From contig NZ_JAMBLS010000014.1 in assembly GCF_023336905.1 (NCBI RefSeq), positions 1-64,000 of the forward strand: 64,000 bases of DNA, read 5' to 3'. This DNA is from Bacteroides sp. ET71. GTDB lineage: Bacteria; Bacteroidota; Bacteroidia; Bacteroidales; Bacteroidaceae. Below the pieces are notes generated by a model. It was given only the letters and a program-made list of their open reading frames with translations. It did not search any database and was not told the origin of the DNA. This document shows, piece after piece, positions 1-8,297 of the stretch (within the stretch, counting starts at the first letter, position 1; the number at the start of each line of letters is the position of its first letter). Made by a program: the position numbers and the translations under genes.

Positions 1-624
1 CCCCTCCCAACGGGATGCTAAATAGATGATATACCGTGATTCCGATATTTCGTGGTTTTGAAGGTTTTGGTACACTTTTCGGTATGCTTCCCAATCTGCA
101 TTACGGAATGAGTCCGGTGCATTCTTTTGATATAAATGTTTGAAATCTGGTAAGATGTCATCAAAACTAAAGCGTGAGAGTAAATATCCGAAAGTCAGAT
201 GTTCTCTATCAAGATCAGCCAAACCGTTACGTTGGGCGTATGTGATTTCCCAGAGCAAACCGGCCGCCAGTTCTTGCAGAGTGAGCGTAATACCATTGCT
301 GATTGTTATCTCCATACCCAGAATCTCTGACAAGAAAGGATATCCGCCTATTGCTCGGTAATCGTAATTGTCTCCCTCCTCATACCCTACACAACAGTTT
401 GAACCGGGATATGAGGCATCTTCCCAATGTTCGAATATCAGGATAGAATATTGGGACGTGTCAGCCTCGTGTGTTCGCAGGTCTTGGTATATATCTCGAT
501 AAATGTTCCAATCTATTTGTTCAAACAAATCCGGCCTTAGTTTTTGGAATATGGCCTTAAACGCTGGGAGAATGTTATCGAAACTTAACCGGGATGACAA
601 GGACTTAAAAGTATTTTGCTCCAT
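1..624 (-). CDS. Partial protein with internal duplication, DUF6557-like
   Basis: Open reading frame starting ATG at 624 and running off the left edge; no stop is seen, so the C-terminus is missing. About 208 residues are visible. Two segments are clearly related: SFDNILPAFKAIFQKLRPD near residue 14 and SFDDILPDFKHLYQKNAPD near residue 152, each followed by an I/A-Y-R-x-x-Y-Q-x-L pattern. Between them lies ILGMEITIS and LWEITYAQ. The layout resembles proteins I know as DUF6557, but that match is from memory. It follows the Sel1/LRR gene on the same strand by 42 bases and is probably the last visible gene of the rtcB operon. Function unknown. Confidence 0.7.
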   Translation of the reverse strand, partial: MEQNTFKSLSSRLSFDNILPAFKAIFQKLRPDLFEQIDWNIYRDIYQDLRTHEADTSQYSILIFEHWEDASYPGSNCCVGYEEGDNYDYRAIGGYPFLSEILGMEITISNGITLTLQELAAGLLWEITYAQRNGLADLDREHLTFGYLLSRFSFDDILPDFKHLYQKNAPDSFRNADWEAYRKVYQNLQNHEISESRYIIYLASRWEG

Positions 625-635
625 AATATGTGGTA

Positions 636-679
636 TTTGTTGTTCTTATTATTTTTGTTGTTCTTATTATTTTTGTTGT
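636..679. repeat. 18-bp tandem repeat at a gene 3' end
   Basis: The unit tttgttgttcttattatt occurs twice and begins a third time. The repeat spans the stop codon of the leftward 754-residue gene and the spacer before the next gene. Because 18 is a multiple of three, copy-number change would keep the frame; each unit carries in-frame stop codons on the minus strand, so the protein end would hardly change. Confidence 0.85.
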
Positions 680-2931
680 CCGCGAAGCCATTCCCAGAAT
701 TCCTGCTCGCAGCGTATAATTTTTTCTGTTTCTTTCCAATGTGAGTATGTCATTTCTGAAAAACAAGCACAAAACACATCTGCCCATGTAGCCAAAGGAA
801 ACATCATCCACCCTTCTTTCTCCCTCATCAGCACGGGCATGTCAAGAGTTTCGCTCCAGGGAGTGGAGTTGATTAACATATCTTCTAAATCTTGGTGTAC
901 ATATTCTTTCTTTTCTGCGTGAAAACATTCACAATGGGTATAGCCGCCTTCACAAACAATGCGACTGGAGCCATCATAATGAAAATCATTCCGTGATCGC
1001 ATATCGTCGAACGCAGCTTTATACTTCGTCCAAGAATGATTTATACTTATAGGATATCCTCCCTTTTTCATCTTGGCTTTTACACCGCTCCATGTCATAC
1101 AACGCATATAATAAGTAAGTGGAAGACATATCAGCTGGAGCGGAGTTTCCATGATTGTATCGCACATCCCGCCTTTATTAAGCTTTAACAGTTCGGTAAG
1201 AGGAGCAAGCTGTTCAGTATAAGCGGTGTTCTTCATACAAACCATAGACAGCGCAGCATATCGCGGATGCCAATCTACATGACGTAATCCAGGATTATCG
1301 GAACAGTCTAATTGGGTAAGACGATAATTCTTCCAGATATTCAATGTTCTCAATCTGTTTCCCCGGCAAACCAGACGTTCCAGTCTCGGATTATTCGAGA
1401 CATTCAAATATCGCAAACCTTGGTTTACGCAATATAGGTCAAGGAGTATCGGACATTGTGTGACATCCAATACTTTAAGTACACAGGTTTCACAGTTATA
1501 ATGCAAGGCAGTAAGCGTGTGTGTTTCATTACTCTTTAAATGAATATGCCACTTCCCCGCTTTCTCATAAGAATGCGTCAGGTGGATTTCTCCACCTTTT
1601 TCATTGTTCACCTTTTTTACATAGCCATCGCCCCAATCTATCGTAAAAGCACAATCATTGTAGCTGGTGAACGAAAAGGAACAAATGGCATCTTTCTTAT
1701 TTGCAACAACCGTCATGATTACCTCGTCCTTTTGCTTATAAAGCACTTTCTTTAAGCGACGGAACGAGCGACGGGCGTAGAGAATTTTTTCATTGCGTTC
1801 TTCATACTCGGAAGAGTTGATAAGTAGGCCATCTATGTAGTGGCGGTAACAATCCAATGCTTTCCACAAATCTTTTTTTGTGCCAAGACCCTGTTCATAC
1901 ATTCGCCCCATGTTGAAATGATCTTCCGCTTCTTCATAATATTGGAACGCTTTTTCCATATCGGGTGTGGTACCTTCGCCTCGCTCGTACATTTCACCGA
2001 GATTATATACTGCGTCTCCCGCCAAATAGCATTCCAAAGCCTTCTTGTATTCCTTGCGTTCATAATAGATGTCTCCGGCCCAGCAAGCAGACAAGCCTTT
2101 CGTTTTCATTCCGATATCCGTCAACATATTCAGTGCTTCTGAGTTGCCGTTCTTGGCCAGATCAGATAATAAACGAAGAGCATCTTTCCCAGAATACTTC
2201 TTTTCCTTCTCACATTCCGCCTCGTGGTCTAACAATAACTGGAACCAGTCTGCATGCAACAATTCATATTCGTCTATCTCTATGTCATAATAGGGTTTAT
2301 GTTCAGGAAAGCGCAATTTGGTTTCTATTATTCTGAAAATCGAATCAGCTGCATGCCAGCTTCCTTTCTCTGCCCAATCATAAAATATACCCACGATTTT
2401 ATCTTTTATTTCTTTAGGCACATGGCGCGAATGGAGCAGATTACTTGCTTGCAGCGTCAAAAAGCTATCATCCCCGGCATCCAATGCCTGCATGTACAAA
2501 GACAACGCCCGTTCCAAGTCGCTTTTCAGGGCGAAAGATGGCGATTGATTGATGATTCTCCCTACTTGGGAAGAATCGCAAGAAAACGGAATATACCACC
2601 CGGCAAGTTCCACTATTGCCTTTAAGTGTCCTTGCTTAGCAGCTTCCTCGTACCAATAAATCATTTGATTGGCATCAGGGTAATCTTCCGGGCACACCGC
2701 TTGTTGTTTTTCCTTGTTCATCCAGTAGGCAACGTCTTCCAACACAAAACGCGCTCCTGTATAAGTCATTTTTTTGTAAAACAGTTTTCCCATCTTATAT
2801 TGCGCATCCGCATTTCCCTTACGGGCGACGGGCTCCAATAATCTTATGGCCTCGTCGTATTGCCTATTGCTTACTAGTTCGTTCAATTGCTTTTGCAGGC
2901 ATTTGCTTACCACATTGTTTCTCTTTTCCAT
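667..2931 (-). CDS. Sel1/TPR, PKD-like and leucine-rich-repeat protein
   Basis: 754 residues, no signal peptide, so probably cytoplasmic. Residues about 15-380 hold Sel1/TPR-like helical repeats (ARKGNADAQYKMGKLFYK, AAKQGHLKAIVELAGWY, YNLGEMYERGEG, FNMGRMYEQGLGTKKD). Residues about 403-465 look like a PKD-type beta domain (IDWGDG, then HSYEKAGKWHIHL). Residues about 495-555 are leucine-rich repeats of Bacteroidota type (LRYLNVSNNPRLERLVC, LTQLDCSDNPGL). The last 150 residues are not recognised. Such repeats usually bind proteins. Placed fifth in the leftward operon headed by the Trp-repeat protein and rtcB; a scaffold or sensor role is inference. Confidence 0.8.
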   Translation of the reverse strand: MEKRNNVVSKCLQKQLNELVSNRQYDEAIRLLEPVARKGNADAQYKMGKLFYKKMTYTGARFVLEDVAYWMNKEKQQAVCPEDYPDANQMIYWYEEAAKQGHLKAIVELAGWYIPFSCDSSQVGRIINQSPSFALKSDLERALSLYMQALDAGDDSFLTLQASNLLHSRHVPKEIKDKIVGIFYDWAEKGSWHAADSIFRIIETKLRFPEHKPYYDIEIDEYELLHADWFQLLLDHEAECEKEKKYSGKDALRLLSDLAKNGNSEALNMLTDIGMKTKGLSACWAGDIYYERKEYKKALECYLAGDAVYNLGEMYERGEGTTPDMEKAFQYYEEAEDHFNMGRMYEQGLGTKKDLWKALDCYRHYIDGLLINSSEYEERNEKILYARRSFRRLKKVLYKQKDEVIMTVVANKKDAICSFSFTSYNDCAFTIDWGDGYVKKVNNEKGGEIHLTHSYEKAGKWHIHLKSNETHTLTALHYNCETCVLKVLDVTQCPILLDLYCVNQGLRYLNVSNNPRLERLVCRGNRLRTLNIWKNYRLTQLDCSDNPGLRHVDWHPRYAALSMVCMKNTAYTEQLAPLTELLKLNKGGMCDTIMETPLQLICLPLTYYMRCMTWSGVKAKMKKGGYPISINHSWTKYKAAFDDMRSRNDFHYDGSSRIVCEGGYTHCECFHAEKKEYVHQDLEDMLINSTPWSETLDMPVLMREKEGWMMFPLATWADVFCACFSEMTYSHWKETEKIIRCEQEFWEWLRGQQK

Positions 2932-3032
2932 ATTTTTCTGATTTTAGTTGCACATTGAGAAAAATAAGACCTCATCTTTCCATCTGTCATGATGCAAAGA
3001 TGAGGTCTGGTTGCGCCAAAGTGGTTCACAAG

Positions 3033-3899
3033 TTATTCTTTTTTCAATAATTGGTCGATGTTTTCTTTGATGTCGGCAAGGATGGCATGATAATTATCCC
3101 AATGGGCTTTATCTGATATTGTAGAGTTGGGATGGTGGGTTTTGTAAGCCAACTCCACTTCCTTGATTGGCAATTTGGTCACATCGTGTACAGATAGGGA
3201 GGCTAACGGTAACGGTTCGCCATCCATGGTAAAGTTTTCCTGAATATATCTATAATACGTATTCTCACCTGGTCCTGTGAAGAAGATTAGAATGTTTGGT
3301 TTAAGAATCTCGATTTCTTTAGGAATGACATGAAAATATTCATGTTCAATCTCATGTACTGAAGCATCGACTGGTCCACCGCCCGACTTTGTAATGGCTG
3401 ACATTTTGGAGATATTGTTCCAAATCATTGAGATGGTTTTACCTGGATAAGATTTTCCCATCTCTTCCATTAGACATGAAAGAATTCCATTTATGGAGAA
3501 TTTAAATAACCGGCTTCTTAGCTTGTCTTGGTCAAAGTATCCACCGTTCTTGTGCGTTACATAATTATCATCCAAGAATTTTTCATATGTATACATCAGG
3601 TCACCCACATCTGGAGTTTTCATGTCCTCATCCCATTTCTCCCACATATAAGGTTCCTGACCGAAAAACATTATTCTAATGTCTGCGTCAGTATACCAAG
3701 CTTCATTTTCAGGATTTTCTTCTACATCCAATTTATTTTCTTCACGCTTTTTTTCAATGTCAGCTATTCGTAATGCAGAAATCAAGAAGGGGCATTGCAG
3801 TTGGTCTCTCAATCCGTTGGTTTTCAATTGTTCTATTAAGCCGCCCCACTTACGTTTGTAGAGTTCGGTTAATTGTTCTGATAGTGTTTCCATACTCAA
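3033..3899 (-). CDS. Uracil-DNA-glycosylase-fold-like protein
   Basis: 288 residues. Three blocks match the order of motifs in the uracil-DNA glycosylase superfamily: FGQEPYMW at residues 79-86 (compare the water-activating GQDPY loop), the hydrophobic strand PNILIFFTGPG at 201-211, and THHPNSTIS at 254-262 (compare the HPSPLS loop). The catalytic Asp of UNG is Glu here and HPSP is HPNS, so it may be a divergent glycosylase, a family variant acting on another damaged base, or a non-catalytic nucleic-acid binder. Start could be Met1 or Met3. It lies between the 248-residue gene (69-base gap) and the Sel1/LRR gene (101-base gap). Family call is from motif reading only. Confidence 0.6.
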   Translation of the reverse strand: MSMETLSEQLTELYKRKWGGLIEQLKTNGLRDQLQCPFLISALRIADIEKKREENKLDVEENPENEAWYTDADIRIMFFGQEPYMWEKWDEDMKTPDVGDLMYTYEKFLDDNYVTHKNGGYFDQDKLRSRLFKFSINGILSCLMEEMGKSYPGKTISMIWNNISKMSAITKSGGGPVDASVHEIEHEYFHVIPKEIEILKPNILIFFTGPGENTYYRYIQENFTMDGEPLPLASLSVHDVTKLPIKEVELAYKTHHPNSTISDKAHWDNYHAILADIKENIDQLLKKE

Positions 3900-3968
3900 T
3901 AAGTTTTATAAAGTTCCTACAAATATACCTTTTAGTTGTTAGTTTACCAATATTACTCTGTTTTATTG

Positions 3969-4715
3969 TTACTCCCACCACTCCCTCATCTTGTAAAGAC
4001 GTATCCGGTAATACAGCCGCTCCATTTTGCGGACATATATTTTCTTGCCATAATAGAGCTTGTCGGGAAGACCGTCTTTTTCATCACTTGGTGTAGGCGC
4101 TTCTTCATAAGCGTCCACTAGGGCGGAAGAAACTATATCCCCTACATTTCTGATATTCATCCGATCAATTTGCTGTCGGGAGATGTGCAAATCATCATCC
4201 TTGATATATTTCAATAGACTGATACAAGTGTCTATCCAACGATTGAAGCCGAAGTTGCCGTTCTCGTCCGCTATCAGGGAATGTGAGAAATAAGCCCTCA
4301 TGCAACGTAGTTTGGCATACTCCAAGGCATACAGATATTGCCAGTCATATTGCGGGTCATGAGCAGCGTGTTCCACCAATTCGTCAATGAGAGGTTGCAG
4401 GTGTTCTTTCTTCCACTCGTTGAAACACTTGCGGTGATACCACAATCCACGTTCATAACTTGCGGTAAGCATTTTTTCGAAGCTTCTTTCTCCTTCTTCC
4501 GTAGGCTTATGCCCGTTGCTGTAGCTGTACGTGTTCCATTCAGCAAATAGTGTTACCCATTGTTCAAACTCCTCGTCGGAATGCAGTTCCTTCGGTATGC
4601 GCATTCCTCGTCTTAGCAAGTCCTTTTTCTCTTTTTCAGAAAGATGGGAAACGTCGGCCAGCGGATAGTCATAATTGCCAGGATCCAGTCCTGTCAGTTC
4701 TTTGGGGTTATCCAT
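3969..4715 (-). CDS. Unrecognised 248-residue protein of the rtcB operon
   Basis: No family recognised. The protein is rich in Trp, Tyr and charged residues (EFEQWVTLFAEWNTYSYSNG, EWKKEHLQPLIDELVEHA) and looks mostly helical and soluble; the C-terminus is basic and aromatic (RKMERLYYRIRLYKMREWWE). Its ATG follows the rtcB stop codon after a single base (TGA-T-ATG), so translation is coupled to rtcB. That tight coupling suggests it works with the ligase, for example as an accessory or substrate-handling subunit, but nothing in the sequence fixes a function. Confidence 0.75.
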   Translation of the reverse strand: MDNPKELTGLDPGNYDYPLADVSHLSEKEKKDLLRRGMRIPKELHSDEEFEQWVTLFAEWNTYSYSNGHKPTEEGERSFEKMLTASYERGLWYHRKCFNEWKKEHLQPLIDELVEHAAHDPQYDWQYLYALEYAKLRCMRAYFSHSLIADENGNFGFNRWIDTCISLLKYIKDDDLHISRQQIDRMNIRNVGDIVSSALVDAYEEAPTPSDEKDGLPDKLYYGKKIYVRKMERLYYRIRLYKMREWWE

Positions 4716-4716
4716 A

Positions 4717-5982
4717 TCATTCTGCAGCTTTAAAGTTATACACAGGCTTTATCACATTCACAATGCTCACCGTTTCGCGGATGTTTCCGATGATTTCATC
4801 CTTCGGCTTGTACACCATGGGCGACTCATCTTTGGTCTCTTCCGACAGGCTTTCGCTGTATATGCCCTGCATGGAAGCCCGGTAGTCATCCATGGATATA
4901 CTCTTGAAGGCCTGGCTCCGGCTCATGATGCGTCCGGCACCGTGTGGGGCGGAACAGTTCCACCCCGCATTACCTTTACCGATGCAAATAAGCGATCCGT
5001 CTCGCATGTTTAGCGGGATGATGCACTTTTCCCCCTCATAAGCGGCAATCGCCCCCTTACGGATGATGTTGTCGTCGCCGATGTAGTTATGCACGCTCTC
5101 AAATGCCAGTTCATTTTGTTTCAATTCGACATAGCCTTGGGAGATGAAGTAATCCATGATAAGATTGGCAATCAGACTGCGATTCATCTTGGCCCAATGC
5201 TGGCAGAGGCGCATGTCATGCAGGTAATCTTCCCGATAAGTGCCTTCCAGATAGGACAAGTCGGGCGGTATCGCGGGTTTGCGCATCTTGAACGAATTAT
5301 GCAGTTGGCGAATGGCATCCTGCAACTCGTCCTTACGCCCCGCCGCTTTGTATTCGGCAATCATGCGGTTTTGTTCTTCCATCAGTTCCGCCCATCCCGA
5401 CTGGCATTTCACGGCCAGCTTCTGATAGATCTGCGCCACCTGTTTCCCAAAGTTGCGGCTTCCGGTGTGAACGACAAGATAGGTCATGCCGCATTCATCC
5501 TTATCCAGTTCGATGAAATGGTTCCCTCCGCCCAGTGAACCGATGGAGGCGTTCAAGCGTTTAGTTTCCTTCAGCTCGCGATAGCAGCGTAACTGTTTGA
5601 TGATGTCCTTGGCTTCTCGATATACACCCATATAATTTTGCGGGAGCGGCGCATATCGGTTGTCCCGGTAATTGCGTCCTGACGGGATGTGGTGAAGGAT
5701 AAACTCGTTGAGAGCATGATAATCTATCTCATTCACGCAGACGAACGGCTGCACAAGAATGCCGCAACCTATGTCAACACCTACGATATTGGGGATAACC
5801 TTGTCTCCCAAGTCACCTGTAAAGCCAATGACACAGCCTGCCCCTGCATGAACATCAGGCATGATGCGGATTTTACACTTGCTGAACACATCGATGGACA
5901 GCAACTCCTTGATTTGTTCGCTGGCACTGTCCTCGATATTGTCCGTGTAGATTTTTACGTTATAGCCTTCTACGGTTTTCAT
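4717..5982 (-). CDS. rtcB: RNA-splicing ligase RtcB
   Basis: 421 residues, full length for the family. RtcB joins RNA ends bearing a 2',3'-cyclic phosphate or 3'-phosphate to 5'-OH ends using GTP and Mn2+. Visible signature residues: MPDVHAGAGCVIG at 41-53, VGVDIGCG at 67-74 with the metal-binding Cys73, GGGNHFIEL at 151-159, VVHTGSRNFG at 170-179, and HGAGR at 347-351 with the His that takes the GMP in known RtcB enzymes. All appear intact, so the enzyme should be active. It is second in a leftward operon, 6 bases after the Trp-repeat gene, and diverges from a WYL regulator. No archease or RtcR (CARF/sigma-54 activator) gene is nearby. Confidence 0.95.
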   Translation of the reverse strand: MKTVEGYNVKIYTDNIEDSASEQIKELLSIDVFSKCKIRIMPDVHAGAGCVIGFTGDLGDKVIPNIVGVDIGCGILVQPFVCVNEIDYHALNEFILHHIPSGRNYRDNRYAPLPQNYMGVYREAKDIIKQLRCYRELKETKRLNASIGSLGGGNHFIELDKDECGMTYLVVHTGSRNFGKQVAQIYQKLAVKCQSGWAELMEEQNRMIAEYKAAGRKDELQDAIRQLHNSFKMRKPAIPPDLSYLEGTYREDYLHDMRLCQHWAKMNRSLIANLIMDYFISQGYVELKQNELAFESVHNYIGDDNIIRKGAIAAYEGEKCIIPLNMRDGSLICIGKGNAGWNCSAPHGAGRIMSRSQAFKSISMDDYRASMQGIYSESLSEETKDESPMVYKPKDEIIGNIRETVSIVNVIKPVYNFKAAE

Positions 5983-5988
5983 TTTGTT

Positions 5989-6534
5989 TTATGAAAGGAT
6001 ACGTATCTTCAGTTGTTTCTTCTCGTCTTCAACCAATTTGTCCCACAGGCGTGAACGTTGCAAAGCGGATGCTGGAATATAATCCTGGTATTTCTCCAGA
6101 AACTCCATGCTATACAATTCGTCCCGGTGATAGCAGTCTATGATTTCGTTCCAATCCCAATACTCGGCAAACTGTTCCAAGAGTGCGGAAGTAAGTTCGA
6201 TGTCGGAGTTTCTTGATAATTCACGCCAATTCCAATATTCCTTGTATTTATCCAGATTCTCCGCCGTAAACAGATGCTCATTGTCCGAACTGGAAAGTTC
6301 CTCCCAGTCCACTTTGTTCTTAAACTTCTCAATCATGGATGCAGTCCAAAGGATGTTTCTGTTGCCGGAAATCTCTTTCCACGCCACTTTGTCCTTGTAC
6401 TTTTCCAGCAGTGGCTCATTCCACGCAAACTCGCTTGACAGTTCTTTCCATGCGGCTTCTTCCAATACCTTAGCCATAAAATCGTTGTTCCAGTTCTTTG
6501 TTGCCATACTACTTGTCATTAAAAGGTTTAACAT
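5989..6534 (-). CDS. Tryptophan-repeat protein heading the rtcB operon
   Basis: 181 residues from the first Met; Met6 (6519) or Met10 (6507) may be the true start because the likely promoter lies only about 10 bases upstream of Met1. The body is five imperfect repeats of about 25 residues with the pattern [L/I]-[I/L]-E-K-[Y/F]-K-[D/N]-K-V-x-W-x-E-[I/L]-S (KYKDKVAWKEISGN, KFKNKVDWEELSSS, KYKEYWNWRELSRN, QFAEYWDWNEI). Similar Trp repeats occur in many unannotated bacterial proteins. No signal peptide or catalytic motif. Probably a helical binding repeat; its function with RtcB is unknown. Confidence 0.8.
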   Translation of the reverse strand: MLNLLMTSSMATKNWNNDFMAKVLEEAAWKELSSEFAWNEPLLEKYKDKVAWKEISGNRNILWTASMIEKFKNKVDWEELSSSDNEHLFTAENLDKYKEYWNWRELSRNSDIELTSALLEQFAEYWDWNEIIDCYHRDELYSMEFLEKYQDYIPASALQRSRLWDKLVEDEKKQLKIRILS

Positions 6535-6648
6535 CTATTCTGCTGCAAAGTAAAGAGTCTTAAATGCCAAAACGCGGCATAACATAAAAGAAATGCAGGA
6601 AAAGAGAAAAAATTAAGATTGGGCTACGATTTGGCACAGGAGAATACG

Positions 6649-6656
6649 TAACTTTG
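6649..6656 (+). promoter_or_regulatory. Promoter -7 box for the WYL operon
   Basis: TAACTTTG fits the Bacteroidota -7 consensus TAnnTTTG and lies 26 bases before the WYL start codon. It sits in the 149-base divergent spacer, so a regulator bound here could control both directions. A well-spaced -33 TTTG is not obvious. Confidence 0.6.
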
Positions 6657-6682
6657 TGGCATAACCATAAAATGATAGTAGC

Positions 6683-7648
6683 ATGGCAGCAAATCTTTTG
6701 GGACGATATGTCTGGCTGATGGACATTCTGCGAAGACATAAGCGTTTGACGTTTGAGGAAATCAACGAACTTTGGCAGGAAAGCGGACTGAGTTATGGCG
6801 AGGAATTGCCTTTGAAGACTTTTCATAACCACAAGAAGGCTATCAAAGACATATTCGATGTATATATAGAATGTGACCGGAAGGATGGATACCGTTATTA
6901 TATTGATGAGCCGGAACGCATCGAAGGAAACAATCTGCGCAGTTGGCTCATCAGTTCATACGCCACATTGAATCAGATAAAGGCAGACAATAAGTTGGAA
7001 GAGCGAATTATTTTTGAAGAAATCCCTTCAGGACAGACTTGGCTGACCTGCATTGCGGATGCCATGCGGCGTAATCGAGTATTAAGCATTACGCACCAAG
7101 GTTTTGGCAAGCCGGAACCCAGCACGTTTGAGATTGAACCATACTGCCTGAAAGTTGCGAAGCGTCGTTGGTACGTGGTGGCACGTAGCCCGTACTATTC
7201 GGAGCGAAACAAAGAGAAAGGCATTAAGCCTGCTGATGTCTACCGAGTGTATGCTCTCGACCGTATTTCAGACATTCAGGACACGGGCAAGACATTCAAG
7301 ATGAAAAAGGAATTTGATATTAATCACTATTTTGAAGGATGCTGTGGAGTAATCACTTCAGACGCCCCCATCCAACGTATCGTGCTTTTGGCTTATGGTG
7401 GTTTTGCCGACTATCTACGTACTTTACCTCTACACGAATCGCAACGGGAGATAGAGGGTGATGATGAGTCCACACTCTTTGAATACCATCTGAAGCCGAC
7501 TTTTGACTTCTATCAGTTGGTTCTTGCCCAAGGCGACCAAGTAGAAGTGCTGGAGCCGGAATCCGTGCGCAACGAAATGCGCAATTTTGCAAAAAACATG
7601 TTGGACTATTACACTTGGAAAGAGGAGGATAAACCATGCAAGGAATAA
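6683..7648 (+). CDS. WYL-domain transcriptional regulator
   Basis: 321 residues. The N-terminus (about 1-85) is a winged-helix-like DNA-binding segment (LTFEEINELWQESGLSYG, then FHNHKKAIKDIFDVYIEC). The middle carries the WYL core (EPYCLKVAKRRWYVVARS, then VYALDRISDIQDTG) typical of ligand-sensing WYL proteins. Family members commonly regulate defence loci and are proposed to sense nucleic acids or nucleotides. It is transcribed away from the rtcB operon and overlaps the next gene by 13 bases, so it probably controls both the operon it heads and the divergent rtcB operon. The ligand is unknown. Confidence 0.9.
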   Translation: MAANLLGRYVWLMDILRRHKRLTFEEINELWQESGLSYGEELPLKTFHNHKKAIKDIFDVYIECDRKDGYRYYIDEPERIEGNNLRSWLISSYATLNQIKADNKLEERIIFEEIPSGQTWLTCIADAMRRNRVLSITHQGFGKPEPSTFEIEPYCLKVAKRRWYVVARSPYYSERNKEKGIKPADVYRVYALDRISDIQDTGKTFKMKKEFDINHYFEGCCGVITSDAPIQRIVLLAYGGFADYLRTLPLHESQREIEGDDESTLFEYHLKPTFDFYQLVLAQGDQVEVLEPESVRNEMRNFAKNMLDYYTWKEEDKPCKE

Positions 7649-8184
7649 ATTTCATAGCCATCGATTTTGAGACAGCTACGGGCAAACGTGCTTCCATCTG
7701 TGAGGCGGGCATCTGCGTGGTGCGTGACGGAGAGATCGCAGAAACCCGTTCGTGGCTTGTCCGTCCGCAAGGGAACAGCTACAGTTATTGGAACATGCAG
7801 ATACACGGTATCCGACCGAATGATACCGTCAATTCACCGGAATTCCCGGAAGTGTGGGCGGAAATCTGCGGATACCTTAAAGACATACCAGTGCTTGTGG
7901 CCCACAATGCCGCTTTTGACATAGGTTGCATCCGTCATTCGTTAGAACTCTATGGTATGGAGAAGCCTGACATCACTTATTATTGTTCCCTCCGTGCCGC
8001 ACGCAGACTTTACAACTTCGGTTGCAACAGTCTGGACTATCTCTGTGACCAGTTCAAGATACCTTATGGGCAACACCATCGGGCTGGAGATGATGCGGAG
8101 ATGTGTGCGAGGTTGTTTCTGACGGAGTTGGAGGATGCAGGGTGCGAATTGGAAGAAATGGGATATTGTGGTGGGAAGCTGTAA
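7636..8184 (+). CDS. DEDDh 3'-5' exonuclease (DnaQ-like)
   Basis: 182 residues, a stand-alone exonuclease domain. Catalytic motifs of the DnaQ/RNase T class are complete: FIAIDFETATG (Asp10, Glu12), VLVAHNAAFDIGCIRH (ExoII Asp) and HHRAGDDAEMCARLF (ExoIII with the H-x4-D of the DEDDh type). It would remove 3' nucleotides from DNA or RNA. The start overlaps the WYL gene by 13 bases, which indicates translational coupling. In the context of RtcB on the other side, trimming of damaged RNA 3' ends is an attractive but unproven role; DNA degradation in defence is the alternative. Confidence 0.9.
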   Translation: MQGINFIAIDFETATGKRASICEAGICVVRDGEIAETRSWLVRPQGNSYSYWNMQIHGIRPNDTVNSPEFPEVWAEICGYLKDIPVLVAHNAAFDIGCIRHSLELYGMEKPDITYYCSLRAARRLYNFGCNSLDYLCDQFKIPYGQHHRAGDDAEMCARLFLTELEDAGCELEEMGYCGGKL

Positions 8185-8297
8185 ATGTAGCACATTTTCG
8201 GTAAACAATGTAAGTGCTGTAATCCCGATAAAATAGGAACTATGTATGTCATGTTTTTTATGCTAAATACACGATTTGACCGATTAAACATATTTAT

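Noticed and set aside
636-679. Coding tandem repeat with phase-variation role
   Set aside because: Unit is 18 bp and contains stops in the gene frame, so copy changes would not switch the protein.
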